Shown here piece by piece: positions 35,186 to 46,523 of a stretch of 64,000 bases of DNA. Made by a program: the position numbers and the translations under genes. The first letter of the stretch is position 1, and each line of letters begins with the position of its first letter. The stretch is taken from the NCBI RefSeq assembly GCF_907165205.1, contig NC_058193.1, forward strand, positions 11,019,544 to 11,083,543. The letters are read 5' to 3'. The notes below the pieces were generated by a model, which saw only the letters and a program-made list of their open reading frames with translations, was not told where the DNA came from and searched no databases. This DNA comes from Coccinella septempunctata (taxonomy: Eukaryota; Arthropoda; Insecta; Coleoptera; Coccinellidae).

Positions 35186-37507
35186 ATGCTAGGTAAAAAC
35201 CAAAACTTTCACAATATATTAATGCAGGGGGAAGAAAGCATTATGGATTGTCAACAAAGGACAGAACAGCTCACACAAAGAAACATTCAAAAACTAGTAG
35301 ACAAGCTAGCTAGGGCAAAGACAAGGAGAATATTTTCACTTAAGTGCAAGCAACAAAAACTATGCCCAAATTTCTTGAAACTCAAAACAGATCACATCAC
35401 ATATAATTGTAAATATCTCGCTGATAAATATGACAAACTACAGAAAAAATTCATATTTCGTACCATCAATTTGCTGATCACTGATACTACCAAGAACATA
35501 AATACACTGGAAGGTAGCATTCGAACTATTCTGGACAATAAAGAAAAGGACGAAGGGGAACATTCAAGGCAAAATTTGGAGTGCTATATAAATGAAAGAT
35601 TAAACCTCATCACAACCAGAAGTGTATCCATTCACAATAAGAAAATCCAGAAGTTGGCACAAATTCAGGGAAAAAGTGAAAACGTAAACAACAATCAAAC
35701 AAGAGTAGAAAATTTGTCAACAACAGTACTACCTGACTTCGTGGTGAAAACACTTAACTTGGGCCCCAAATATTCCATTGAGATAGAAAGAGAAAATGAA
35801 ATCCCAACATTTAACATTATTACACAAATTGAAAATACCATTGAAGAATTATCAAAAGAAGACCAGGACAACATTCGAGCTAATGTCACACAAGCTCTAA
35901 ATACCCATCAGAGACAACTAAGGGGCAAGAAACAGAGACAAAACATGGTGAAATCTAACTTCGAAAAAACTAAAACATTTTTGAAAGCACACAATGATTT
36001 GCAAGTCATAAGAGCTGACAAGGGAAATAAAATAGTGGTAATAACAAAAACCGAATACAACGAAAAAATGCACGAAATTTTAGACGATAATACAACCTAT
36101 AAACAAATTAAACGAGACATGACAATCACATTGGAGAAAGAAAACAATAGAATTATCAAAGAATGGGAACAAAAGAAATATATAACTAAACAAGATGAGA
36201 AAACATTATTGACCCATAACAGTAAAATACCAAAAATATATGGATTACCAAAAGTCCACAAACAAAATATACCACTAAGACCGATAGTTTCTTGCATTCA
36301 ATCTCCTTTGTATAAATTATCAAAATATATGGCGAATATTCTATCCAACGCAATAAATAATAATGAATATTATATAAAAAACTCATTCGATTTGAAAGAA
36401 TCATTGAGAAATGTTAGGATCCAAGCAAACCATCGATTATATTCACTAGATGTAAAATCTCTGTATACCAACATTCCCACAGAACTAATAAAGGAGGCAA
36501 TCGAAAATAATTGGGAAATAATCAGACAACACACATTAATACCAAAAGAAGATTTCATCCAAACAATGCAATATATCACGAACAATAGCTTCTTCCAATA
36601 TGAGAAAAATTTCTATAAACAAATTAAGGGTGTAGCCATGGGGAACCCGTTATCAAGCACGATAGCACAGTTGGTAATGGAGTTGATAGAAAAGAAAATC
36701 ATGGAAAAACATAAAACTACGTTCTTCAAACGATATGTAGACGACATTTTAGTTATAACAACAACAACCGAAATACAGTCGATTTTGAACGAATTCAACA
36801 ACACACACGAATTTCTACAATTTACACTCGAGGAAGAAGAAAACAACTGCCTGAACTTCTTGGACATGACACTAATGAGAAAAAACGGAAATTTATTGAC
36901 AAAATGGCACAGAAAGGAGCAAAACAGAACACATATATTAGATTATAACTCCCAACACCACCATTCACATAAGAAAAGTACTGCCATTGGATACATAGAC
37001 AGGGCGTTAAAATTAACATCCCCAATACTCCGAGAGAAAACTTTAAAAGAGGTGAAAGAACTTTTGACGAAGAATCACTACCCTGAAACCCTTATCACAA
37101 AACTAACAAAACAAAGGACGCACCGACTATACAACACACAACAGACGAAAACACCAACAGATACCACAAGACGAATACAATTACCATACATACAAGGGCT
37201 GTCACAGAAAATAAGTAATATATTGAAACCTTACAACCGAGAAGTAGTACATAGACCATACAATCAAGTGGGAAACATCTTTAGTAAGTTGAAAGCACCA
37301 ACACCCAAGACAAAAAAATCACAGGTCATATATAGTATACCCTGCAAGGACTGTGACAAACAATACATAGGACAGACTTCACAAAGACTAAAAGACAGAC
37401 TAAACGCACATAAATATGCAAAAAACGCAACTACAGCACTTAATAAACACAAAAAAAATCAAAAACATGATATTAAAAATTTCAATATTTTCATCTACAA
37501 AAAATAG
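35186..37507 (+). CDS. Penelope-like protein: RT plus GIY-YIG endonuclease (3' end truncated)
   Basis: A 773-residue open frame. The N-terminal 300 residues are a linker and RT(0)-type region. The RT core has IPLRPIVSC near 362, the first catalytic Asp in SLDVKSLYTNIP near 422, GVAMGNPLSST near 482 and catalytic YVDD at 517-520. The GIY-YIG domain is at about 715-760 (IYSIPC, YIGQTSQRLKDR). The last 12 residues are foreign, because the copy is cut after the NQKHD segment (about 37470), losing about 65 residues present in the 34936 copy. The true start may be a later Met (35222). The enzyme primes RT at nicked DNA in the nucleus. No internal stop was found. Confidence 0.85.
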   Translation: MLGKNQNFHNILMQGEESIMDCQQRTEQLTQRNIQKLVDKLARAKTRRIFSLKCKQQKLCPNFLKLKTDHITYNCKYLADKYDKLQKKFIFRTINLLITDTTKNINTLEGSIRTILDNKEKDEGEHSRQNLECYINERLNLITTRSVSIHNKKIQKLAQIQGKSENVNNNQTRVENLSTTVLPDFVVKTLNLGPKYSIEIERENEIPTFNIITQIENTIEELSKEDQDNIRANVTQALNTHQRQLRGKKQRQNMVKSNFEKTKTFLKAHNDLQVIRADKGNKIVVITKTEYNEKMHEILDDNTTYKQIKRDMTITLEKENNRIIKEWEQKKYITKQDEKTLLTHNSKIPKIYGLPKVHKQNIPLRPIVSCIQSPLYKLSKYMANILSNAINNNEYYIKNSFDLKESLRNVRIQANHRLYSLDVKSLYTNIPTELIKEAIENNWEIIRQHTLIPKEDFIQTMQYITNNSFFQYEKNFYKQIKGVAMGNPLSSTIAQLVMELIEKKIMEKHKTTFFKRYVDDILVITTTTEIQSILNEFNNTHEFLQFTLEEEENNCLNFLDMTLMRKNGNLLTKWHRKEQNRTHILDYNSQHHHSHKKSTAIGYIDRALKLTSPILREKTLKEVKELLTKNHYPETLITKLTKQRTHRLYNTQQTKTPTDTTRRIQLPYIQGLSQKISNILKPYNREVVHRPYNQVGNIFSKLKAPTPKTKKSQVIYSIPCKDCDKQYIGQTSQRLKDRLNAHKYAKNATTALNKHKKNQKHDIKNFNIFIYKK

Positions 37508-38035
37508 TCAATCGAAAATGCTAAAGGGTTTTCACCGGATTTAGGCATCGATGTATGTTTGCTTTCACGGTCATGGCACATCAAACTTAGAATTTTATCA
37601 AATGAAAGAAAAACTATCGACAACACAACGGAACACGAAAGGTAACATGAAACATGTACAGTGGCGTAGCAAAACGACCAAATAGTCAACTCGGATTTCA
37701 ACATTTTTGGATCAAGTTGGAATATGCCACACTTAATGTACTTACGTCCGTGCGGGCATTAACCGTGTTGGGGAATTGTTTAATATATATCATCTTTTTG
37801 AAGCACCGTTTGAACCAGTTATTCTCCCGACCCAAAATTTCAACGTTTTGGAAATCGAAATTGTGGTTAGATGATAAAGCGTGAGAAGACAACGCTGTAG
37901 AATCTCTTTTATTCTTACAATCCCTTTCATGTTGGACAGTTCCCTTACCCAAATATTGTCCCGTTTGTCCGACATAACACACGTTACAACCACCACAATT
38001 GATCTTATACACCATCAAAAATAAAGACATACTTT
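37472..38035 (-). pseudogene. GIY-YIG endonuclease fragment of a second Penelope-like family
   Basis: The frame 37698-38030 has the GIY-YIG layout (YKINCGGCNVCYVGQTGQYL) followed by a histidine-rich segment (ALSSHALSSNHNFDF). It differs strongly from the GIY-YIG of the neighbouring copies, so it is a separate family. The RT part is absent. The stretch 37472-37697 is probably its 3' non-coding part. Confidence 0.7.
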
Positions 38036-38105
38036 ATTTTTGATGAATGGTTACCCAAAGTATTTGATACGAAATATCATTCACGTATTCATTCAACTGA
38101 TTAGT

Positions 38106-38435
38106 TCACTCATCTGTCATATCGATGAGTAAAATTATGTGGTTGGATAATCCTATTTCAACTTCAAAACTGTTTTCAATAGTTATCATATCTTGTTGAA
38201 ATTTATTGAAACTTTTCAAATTTTTATTTAGAATATTGATATTTTCATTCATTCTAGTGGATGAATTATTGAAATTAGTTATGGTATGGGAAATAATATT
38301 AACTTGCTGTTGCATTAAAATTCGGTTTGTTTTTCATTATTAATTAACGAGTTTATGGAATCAGAATAAAATTGTGCATCGTCACTGTCGGGGTTTCCAA
38401 ATAACCATTTAATTCCCGTGCCAACGGCATTCATT
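38106..38435 (-). pseudogene. env-like fragment (fusion-peptide-proximal and heptad region)
   Basis: A minus-strand KWLFGNPDSDDA segment (about 38395-38425) is followed, after a frame change near 38318, by a heptad-like helix (NNSSTRMNENINILNKNL). This is the conserved middle of F-type Env proteins of insect retroelements. It is the part missing upstream of the 13755-15249 remnant. Short and broken. Confidence 0.5.
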
Positions 38436-38439
38436 AATC

Positions 38440-38845
38440 ATCTTTGTTTCCTTCATGGACGTTGTCCATTTCATGCGCTTTCTAACTAACCCCGCTTGGG
38501 TGAGCACTGGCTGAATATCCGGCGCAACACCTTCAGCTGTTCGACATCAACATCCTGCCACCGAAGTTCCGCATGCTGTCATGTCCAGCGCCAGCTCCAG
38601 ACATGCCCTGACGATCCTCAGGCAGCGACTTGTTTCCGAGGCTCCTTGTTATCACCATTTCCGTGGGTTGGTGCTCCCCTTTCTCAGTTTGGGTGAGGAG
38701 TAGAGAAACGGAAGCAGAAAGAGCACCTCTATATAGGATGTTAAGAAGAGAGGAAAAGGGAATAGAACTGTGGACAGCAGGCGTGACTGGCTACATCGTT
38801 ATGGCATGCCATTTACCAGATAGGCCTGGTAGGCCAGACATTATT
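38440..38845 (-). pseudogene. Inverted 5' fragment of the R4/Dong-like LINE
   Basis: This is the reverse complement of about 48060-48500 with moderate divergence. It includes the CAAGCGGGGTTAGTTAG stretch and the GGACATGACAGCATGCGG stretch. Its element-5' side meets a run of ATT/TTA repeats at about 38840-38855. Like the 22278 fragment it keeps a 5' region and lacks the rest. Confidence 0.7.
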
Positions 38846-38893
38846 ATTATCATTATTTTCATCTGGGTATTTGAATTTTTTTCAAAATCACTA

Positions 38894-40126
38894 TAGTCTA
38901 TCCAAATCCGAGAGGCCAGCGTAAAAAAACTGACTAACGCGTGATCTTATTTGAGGTACTCCTCTTATTGGTCAAAGCTTCAGGAACGCCATGTTTGCAG
39001 GTGGGAGTCATGCAGAACCGCATTACGTTTGATTCATTGATTGTATGCGAATTGTTGTGTAGAACTGCAGAGGTCATTCATTGCTTTTTCTTTCGTAAAT
39101 TGGTTTATAGTTGTAGCAAGTTATTCAAGTTACAAGCATTTAAGATAATGTCAAGTCCTCCAAAAAAGAGACGTCTGAAACGACACTTCATTGCCGACGT
39201 AGAAGAAATGATTTTGAATACTTATAAAATTGAGATTATTCAAAATGCAGGAATGTGTTTAAAGGACGTAGAACTCCGAGTTGCTGAGAGACTTAGCATT
39301 GAAGCTTGAAGAGTTAGGAGAATTATTTCCGAATACATAAATTCCGGTGTACTATCACAGCCGGCAACAAATCAAAATCGGACCACCAAATGGAAGTCCT
39401 TATCAGATTTCGATGAAAATGGAATATGGCAAAAAGTTCACGAGTTTTTCTTCAGAAATGAACACCCGACTATAGAGAAAGTATTAAAAATAGTTAATGA
39501 AGACTCGAACTTGCCAAATTTTAAGAAGAGTACCTTCTCTATAATATTGAAAAAACTTAATTTCAAATATGGACGTCGCCAACGCAACAGTTTTTTAATG
39601 GACCGTGACGACATTAAATGTTGGAGAAGATGTCAAGAATTTTGTGGCAGATAAAAACACCACATTTAAAATGGCTGACGTCCAAAAGCTTTTTCAAGAG
39701 GCTCTCTCAAGGGGTACTTCCGAAAGATGGAGAAAGTGTGTGGAATATGTCAAACAAAAAGTTGAGGTAGACATGTGGAAACTGGATAATATTATGGATG
39801 ATATAACACCAGTGATCGTCAACTTAGAAGAAAATTCTGCATCATCTGACGACACTACGGGCTAGTCACTTTTACAAAAAAAAATATTGTTACACATTTA
39901 TATATATAGTATGTATTAAAGTGGGAACTTTAGATTAATTGTTCATTACTGAGACTCGTAGATAAGCATACATATTTTTCACCGGAACTGGAACACTCAA
40001 AAAGTCTTAAAATATAACGCTCTCGGAATTAAATTTATTAGTACACCTCTGAGTTATCACGTTCTTGACGCGTGATCACTGCATGCTGCAATGTTTTCGG
40101 CTGGCCTCTTGGATTTGGATATACTA
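38894..40126 (+). mobile_element. Tc1/mariner-type transposon, 1.23 kb, TA flanks, internally deleted
   Basis: The 27-bp TIRs TAGTCTATCCAAATCC.. and TAGTATATCCAAATCC.. (two differences, both ending GAGGCCAGC or AGAGGCCAGC) are flanked by TA at 38892-38893 and 40127-40128. The interior holds the two ends of a transposase gene without its catalytic middle. Confidence 0.85.
39148..39865 (+). pseudogene. IS630/Tc1-like transposase, catalytic DDE core deleted
   Basis: The reading starts MSSPPKKRRLKRHFIADVEE at 39148. It has a helix-turn-helix/winged-helix N-terminus, interrupted by TGA at 39307-39309 but continuing in frame to an LNFKYGRRQRNSFL segment near 39590. The 39605-39865 frame then gives the C-terminal tail (KMADVQKLFQEAL). 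The DDE residues that lie between these in full-length relatives are gone. The protein is non-functional; its relatives are widespread in insects. Confidence 0.7.
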
Positions 40127-40128
40127 TA

Positions 40129-40931
40129 GTATCTCTTGATTCAGAAGTTCTTTCAAGGGGTTCTGCGAGTTGAGAAGTCGATTATGCACTTGTGGTATCA
40201 ACTAATGCCTTAACATGTACGTGTTTATGTTCATGATTATACATTTTTCTATATGTTGTTCGGGAAATTTTCGCTTCAGGCTTCAGGAAATGGCTTTATC
40301 CTCGATGAAAAACCATCTCTCTTTTAAGTCAGATTCATCCAGAAAATCTGACATCATTGTATTCCGGAAATTTCTCGAGCAATGAAGCATAAGATAAGAA
40401 AATTTTTCATTCTCAACCTCTCTTTCTTTTCAGTTCAAGCGTATGCTGAACAAGGAGCTTTCCCACTTCTCAGAGTCGAGCAAATCCGGAAACCAGATAT
40501 CTGAATACATATGTTCCACGTTCCTTGGTGAGTATATTCAAGCTTCCCCCCCCTGGAACTGAAATGTAAGGAAATTCGCGTGACTCCAGTTTCCCGAACG
40601 ATTTTGTTGCGAACATAAAAGTGGAAAGAACTTCAAAGGTGCCTGGCAAGCATCCGCCGTTTTATTCAAAGTATTACCGAATACGAGGTCTCGGAGATAT
40701 GGTTGCCACAGAGAAACACTCTTCTTGTAATGTGATGGGGAGCCCAAGAGGGAAGTTCGCTATTTATTCGATTGTGTTAGATTAAAATAAGAGCCCTGTA
40801 AGTGTTGAGTATCTCTACCAAAAATTACACCTCTATATAGGGAAAATTATCCAGTACAGCCTATCAGAATAGTAAGAAAACTGATCATTGTACATAATCG
40901 AGCATGTCAGATTGAGATATATGTGGTAGAT
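40129..40931. other. Unassigned DNA
   Basis: No family recognised. The longest frame (40538-40747, minus) has no known similarity. Confidence 0.3.
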
Positions 40932-40933
40932 TA

Positions 40934-41491
40934 CAGTCCCTGGCCAATTTATTAGACGCACTAAGGATTTTTATATTTACTTTTAATACCCAAGAAAAAA
41001 GCAAATCATTCGAATTTAATATTTCCAGACTCTTACTTTCATCCAGGAATTTCATTATACTGTTCCGTTTATCATTTATTTTTTAAGTGCTGCATTACAT
41101 TGTTGATGTATTGGTACCGAAGTACATATCTTTTCCACTCGCTGCAAGTTCGGGCGTGATCACGATCACCCACGTATGAACTCATCATCCACAAATGTAC
41201 CAAAACGTACAATCTTACAATTGATAGTACACCGCGAAGAATTAAAGCTCTCATGCACAGCGGCAAAAGGTGGCTCAACAAAATATTAGAATTTCATTTC
41301 CAACTACATATGTCGATACAATAATGAATCAATAATTTTTTCATTGAATATAACGTATTATTTGTGAAAACCATTGTAAGAAGATGTATATTGCACATAT
41401 ATGTGTATTCAATTTAATAATTCAATATTAAAATACCAATTTAGATTTTGCATCGAATCACTGGTGCGTCTAATAATTTGGCCAGGGACTT
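40934..41491. mobile_element. 558-bp Tc1/mariner-type non-autonomous element
   Basis: The inverted ends CAGTCCCTGGCCAATTTATT and AAGTCCCTGGCCAAATTATT continue into TAGACGCAC on both sides. They are flanked by TA at 40932-40933 and 41492-41493. The TIR is of the Tc1 type. The interior has no convincing transposase. Confidence 0.8.
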
Positions 41492-41493
41492 TA

Positions 41494-42683
41494 TGTTGGA
41501 ACGTATACATTCTCTTAATCTGACAATTTGAGCGAGACGAAACTGTGTGGGACGACATCAAACTTGCAAAAAAAAGTCACGTGTACATTCTCGAGCTCGG
41601 TGGCTTTTTTCTTATTTGAAGATTATACAAAATAAGTTTTATTAATTACCTTTTTTGGGATTAAAATCGTTTTCACATTCATCATACAAGTTGTAAAGCA
41701 TTAATTTCTTCCGAAGCAATTTTTTCTATGTTCAACGTTCTTGAGATATATAGCGATGAATGTATATTAGAATGGGACATCGTCCTTGCCCTTTTCCGTG
41801 TATTGCTAGGCTCCTAGCTCTCATAACTCTCTAGTTCGAAAACGGTTCAGAGTATGTAAAAAATTTTCAGGCAAAAATTGTAGGTATAGAATTTTATTAT
41901 CTACAACTTTCATAATGAATACAAAAACGATAAGTGGTATATGAAGCGAGATATTTAAAAAAAAATGCTTTCTAATCATCAAAGATTATAGAGTCGAAAG
42001 ATAGGAAACGCCCTCATATCTCTAGTACTGAAAACCGATTTCATTTTGATCAGTGAAAACACATTTGACAAAGAGATGGCTCTGAAAACGTACTGTCAAT
42101 ACAGAAAAATTCTTTGATAACAGTTTAGTGTTTTATAATTGAAGGGCGCGGAATTCGAATTCTAGTCTTTATACTGACTTTCATATTCAACTTTTTTGAG
42201 ACCAGAAAACAAACCGCCTAAGCGACTGAGCGTTTTGTTTTGTGACCAGGATGTTAGTTTTCATCTGAACATTGTTTGAAATAAATTGATATCAATGGAA
42301 TACGCTGTTGGATTTGCTATATTTTTTTATGTGCATTCATGAAGAATTTACAAAAATTCAAGATTATGTTGGACAACAAATGGAGCATTGCATAGGACCT
42401 AAAATATAATAATAATATAATAATAAATAATGGTGAACTGCTATACGTCAAAGGTATTATTTCTGTGCAATACATTGTATTGAATCGATATAAACTTAGT
42501 TGAATTTGTACAATTTATATCTGAAATTAGTTTGTACAAACTAATATTCTATGTATATACCGTCATCACATTCACATTTGAAGAATTTCTTCACATATTA
42601 CTTCCAGAATTTTCAGAACAATTAAAGAAACCTTACAGAGGTACCCATACAAGACCCATGTTTTAGTCGGTCAGTAAGGTTTC
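41494..42683. other. Unassigned DNA
   Basis: AT-rich. An inverted pair AGAAACCTTAC/GTAAGGTTTCT (about 42627-42684) is visible, but no gene. Confidence 0.3.
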
Positions 42684-42686
42684 TTA

Positions 42687-42846
42687 CGGTCGTTTTCAAT
42701 AAATCTATCTATCAATTGTTCCAGTTACCGAAGTTTGAAAAACCATCTGATTTCGTTTCTATGATCTATCTGTAGATATATTTTAAAATGGTTTTCAACC
42801 GTCAGTAGGTGAAACGCCAGATAAATAGGTTTATTGAAAACGGCTG
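42687..42846. mobile_element. 160-bp MITE with TTA flanks
   Basis: The ends CGGTCGTTTTCAATAAATC and CAGCCGTTTTCAATAAACC are inverted and both continue into CTATYTATC. TTA occurs directly outside each end. Non-coding. Confidence 0.65.
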
Positions 42847-42849
42847 TTA

Positions 42850-43690
42850 ATGACTTCTTCATGATATGATTTCTTCATGACACAATATACAAATTGATCA
42901 ATGAATAAACAAAACACTCACAGCAGGTTTCATAAAACTTTGACATTCCAAATAACAAATTCACAGTCATTCGATTTCCAAATCGAAATCAATAAAACCT
43001 TTGCATTTCTGATTATATCGAAGGAGTAGCAATACTGAGAATCATTGATGTATAAAGGTCATAATTTCCCCTGAATGCAAGGGATGCTTACAACAATTTA
43101 CCTAGATGAACACTTCTCCATTGACTTGCAATAAAATGTTCACTGCACGTCATAATCAGTATTATTTGTTGAAGTCATTGCTTTTTGCCCTAAAAATTTA
43201 GTCCACTTCGGAGCACTGAAAAGATGAACCAATGAATGACCGAGTTACATATGAAATTTCAATACTTACCATTCTATTTTCCTTAGGAATAAGACACAAT
43301 CTAGTTTATTTGACAGTTCTTCACCACGCAATAACTTTTGAACGAGATTTGAGAGGGTTTCATCAAGAAACAGAAATCAGCAACTAGAACGAGCTAGATA
43401 AACAAAAGGCAGTACGAGAATCAAAATATTCAAAACCTCGTTGATCAAAAAAATTTCCATCTGAAATATGATAATATTTCTTATGTTCCTGCGAATGGCA
43501 CTCGAATTTATATTTTTCACCACTCTTAGGCCCTTGAAAACACATTTGAAACACAGATGGCGCTCACATCACTTTAGTCGCTTCGTTTCCTATCTTTCTA
43601 TAATCTTCACTAATCATATTCAAACTGTCAGATTGAGAAAAAAACCACTCACTATCGTCAAATCAATGAGTCAAAACGTCTGTAACACCA
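42850..43690. other. Unassigned DNA
   Basis: No supported feature. The frame 43468-43740 has no known similarity and overlaps the start of the mariner fragment. Confidence 0.3.
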
Positions 43691-43734
43691 AGATTAATCA
43701 TCTGTATAAAAATCTGATACGCTCTCTGATAAGT

Positions 43735-44060
43735 CACTGATGACACGAATAATTTCAATCTTTAGTTCAGGAAGCGATTGTGAATTATTTTTATAGATCT
43801 GGCTTCTCACATAACCCCCAAAGAAAATAGTCCAACGATGTCAAATCACATGATCTTGGCGGCCAATTGACATCAGCGTTTTTGGAGATTATTCGTCCCG
43901 GAAATTATTGTTTCGATAAATCAATTGTGTCATTTGCAAAGTGAGGTGTAGCGCCATCCTGTTGAAACCAAATGTCCTCTTTATCAATATTTATTAATTC
44001 AGGCCACAAAAATTCGATTATCACCGAACGAGTCTCTTGAAATTAATTAATAATTCGTGC
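43735..44060 (-). pseudogene. Mariner-superfamily transposase C-terminal fragment
   Basis: The minus strand reads DIWFQQDGATPHFANDTIDL, holding the second catalytic Asp. After an in-frame TAA come DVNWPPRSCDLTSLDYFLWG, holding the third catalytic Asp, and RSQIYKNNSQSLPELK. This is typical of insect mariner-type transposases. The N-terminal half and TIRs were not found. Confidence 0.75.
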
Positions 44061-44349
44061 TTTCAAATGTTCGATTATATAAACCATAAAATTCACGTAA
44101 TTTTCTAAAAACACCTTTCACAGAACGTTGATTTTCATGAAATAATTTAACAATATATGTTATATGAGATATAACAATATTCTTGTTATATCTCATCGGA
44201 AATGGAAACAGAAAAACTTTGTCTTCAAGAGAGAATGTTTAGAGAAGGTCTTTCTCAATATAGGAAGAGGCTACTAACAGGTGCTTTCGAGAAATCCTCT
44301 CAAGAGATATGGAAGTTTAATAGTCTTGATAGAAGTCAAACGTAAATTC
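44061..44349. other. Unassigned DNA with a short palindrome
   Basis: A GATATAACA/TGTTATATC inverted pair is at about 44167-44199. It may belong to the mariner remnant, but I see no clear TIR. Confidence 0.3.
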
Positions 44350-44350
44350 A

Positions 44351-46523
44351 AAGGACCCCGCACACTCACTTAGGAAAAGCGGGTCCAGTGAATTTTCCCC
44401 ATTTTTACATATTACATTTATATCAACCTTGAGAACAATATATCAGATTTTCACGAAGGTCTTACATCCGGTTTGTTCTATAGGGCGTTCCAAAATTGCA
44501 GCTACGAAAAAATGAATCTTTAAATTCTGATGATAATTCTTCTAATTTTCAGAATTTCATCATGATGCCTTGGGTTCTTAATGACAAGATATCACAGATA
44601 TCCAATTACCGCCCACCACGTTAAGTTTCGTTATACAGGCTGTTCCATGAAGCTTTATAAGTAACTGAATGTAACTTTGTAAGTGACTTTGGGACCACCC
44701 TGAGTTTTTCAAAATATGATAACATGATGTATGTCCACCTCTGTAGGAAGTTTCATTAATGTACAAAGAACAGTTGCAAAATTATTCAGGTTTAAATTCG
44801 GATTTCATACAATTTTTCCTCGAATTTTTCTTTAAAACTTATCTGTAGTTTAGATTGATGTCAAGGAATATAGGTTTTCATTCAGTATAATTATTATGAT
44901 AGCTATTGTCGATCGAAAGGTGTTTCTATTCAGGAATGTACAGGATGGACATAATTCGGTGTCACTAATCTCCTCATTTCGCTATCGCAAAATCTGTTTA
45001 TATAGAAAAACAGTGTTATCATTCCAGGTTGTTGTATCTTTAAGCACTTTGAGGATGCATATTTTTTTAAATATTATACCATATAAGTATGTCGACCTTT
45101 GTGAAAAATTTCACTCGTGTATATATAATTGAAATATTGTTGCCAAATCATTCAGGTTTTAGTCATTACTTGAAATAATAATTATCAACAATTTACATGA
45201 ATCATCTGACAATCCTTGTTTTATTTTGCATAGAAAAGTGAAAAGATATTTCTTAGAAATATGCCTTGATTTAGTTTCATCTTCGGGAACTGGCAAACAC
45301 TGTCTAAACAAATCAAGAAATTCGTCTTTTTAAATTGGACAAAGGGCTTTGAATTCCTTATCAGTAAAATCCTTCTCGTCATGATACCTCCATTTGAGGG
45401 GCTTCTCCATGGCATTCGCGCATTTTTTTGTAGAAATGTAGAGATTTGAATTCCGTTCATTCTAATGTTTTTCTTGGTGTATCGTATAAACCAACAAGGA
45501 GAGGACGAGGTAGGAAAAGATCCTCATTCATGTGGTGTCTGCAAATTCTAGCATTCTCACTAATATATATGTCATGTGCTATGAAAATTTTCACTCTGCA
45601 CAGTGTTAACCTGCAAAGATCACCACCGTCTTCATTGCAAATGAAGCACGCATGACTTGGAGTTTGACGCAAAGTATTTAATTTAACTGGTACTGTGGAA
45701 TCATCATTTATGTCGTTTATTTCTTCAGTTATCTCTTTCAAACAATTAATGCAATTAATGCACAATCTCGTTAATTGGGTTACTTCAACTACTGGTAATT
45801 AAAATACTTCACGCTTCAAAACAGCCAGATTTCTTTTATCGACTTCATCACATAGGAAACATGCATATCTATTTCGCGCATTAGTTGCTGTATTTTCACA
45901 TTAACTTCATACCAATAATGGTCGCAACTATTAAAAAAAAAAACTAACTGAAAACTACTTACAGAAGGAAAGCTAACCAACCGTTTAAGTAGCCTACAGA
46001 ATTCATAAAAAATTCGAATAATTGACAGTAATCTCAACTACAGATAAGTTTTAAAGAAAAATTATATGAAATCCGAATTTAAACCTGAATAATTTTGCAA
46101 CTGTTCTTTGTACATTAATGAAACTTCCTAAAGAGGTGTACATACATCATGGTATCATATTTTGAAAAACTCAGGATGGTCCCAAAGTCACTAACAAAGT
46201 TACATTCAGTTCCTTATACAGCTTCATGGAACAGCCTGTAAAAGGAAACTCAACGTGGTGGGCGATGTTTGGGTATCTGTGATATCTTGTTATTCAAAAC
46301 CCAAGACATCATGATGAAATTCTGAAAATTAGAAGAATTATCATTAAAATTTAAAGATTCATTTTTCCGTAGCTGCAATTTTGGAACGCCCTATAGAACA
46401 AACCGGATGTAAGACCTTCGTGAAAATCTGATATTTTGTTTTTAAGGTTGATATAAATATAATATGTAAAAATGGGGAAAATTCACTGGACCCGCTTTCC
46501 CTAAGTAAGTGTGCGGGATCCTT
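44351..46523 (-). mobile_element. DNA transposon with about 500-bp terminal inverted repeats and truncated transposase
   Basis: The left 500 bp (44351-44850) and right 500 bp (46025-46523) are inverted copies with about 90 percent visual identity. They begin AAGGACCCCGCACAC and AAGGATCCCGCACAC. The middle 1.2 kb carries a minus-strand transposase N-terminus only. Target duplication is not obvious (TCA versus TCT). Confidence 0.75.
45180..45765 (-). pseudogene. Transposase N-terminal region (zinc-binding motif; DDE_Tnp_4-like family)
   Basis: The frame 45457-45765 has a Cys/His cluster: CFICNEDGGDLC, then CRHH about 40 residues later. The next segment reads in a shifted minus frame with one stop and includes HISKKYLFTFLCKIKQGLSD. 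I recognise this from a DDE_Tnp_4-type transposase group in invertebrates. The catalytic DDE part that should follow is absent. Identification is from memory of the family pattern, so moderate. Confidence 0.5.

Larger units (their letters stand above)
32524..37470. mobile_element. Penelope-like element cluster: inverted partial, direct partial and long copies
   Basis: Three copies of one Penelope-like family lie together. The copy at 32524-34048 is minus strand and 5'-truncated. The copy at 34049-35165 is plus strand and 5'-truncated, and abuts the first head-to-head at 34048/34049. The copy at 35166-37470 is plus strand, in tandem with the second, and nearly full length but cut at its 3' end. 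Partial inverted and tandem copies that supply the flanking repeats are characteristic of Penelope-like elements. Confidence 0.85.

Noticed and set aside
41930..43600. A large inverted repeat suggested by similar GAAAGATAGGAAACG-type segments near 41995 and 43590
   Set aside because: Similarity is limited to short stretches and is not continuous, so no element can be defined.
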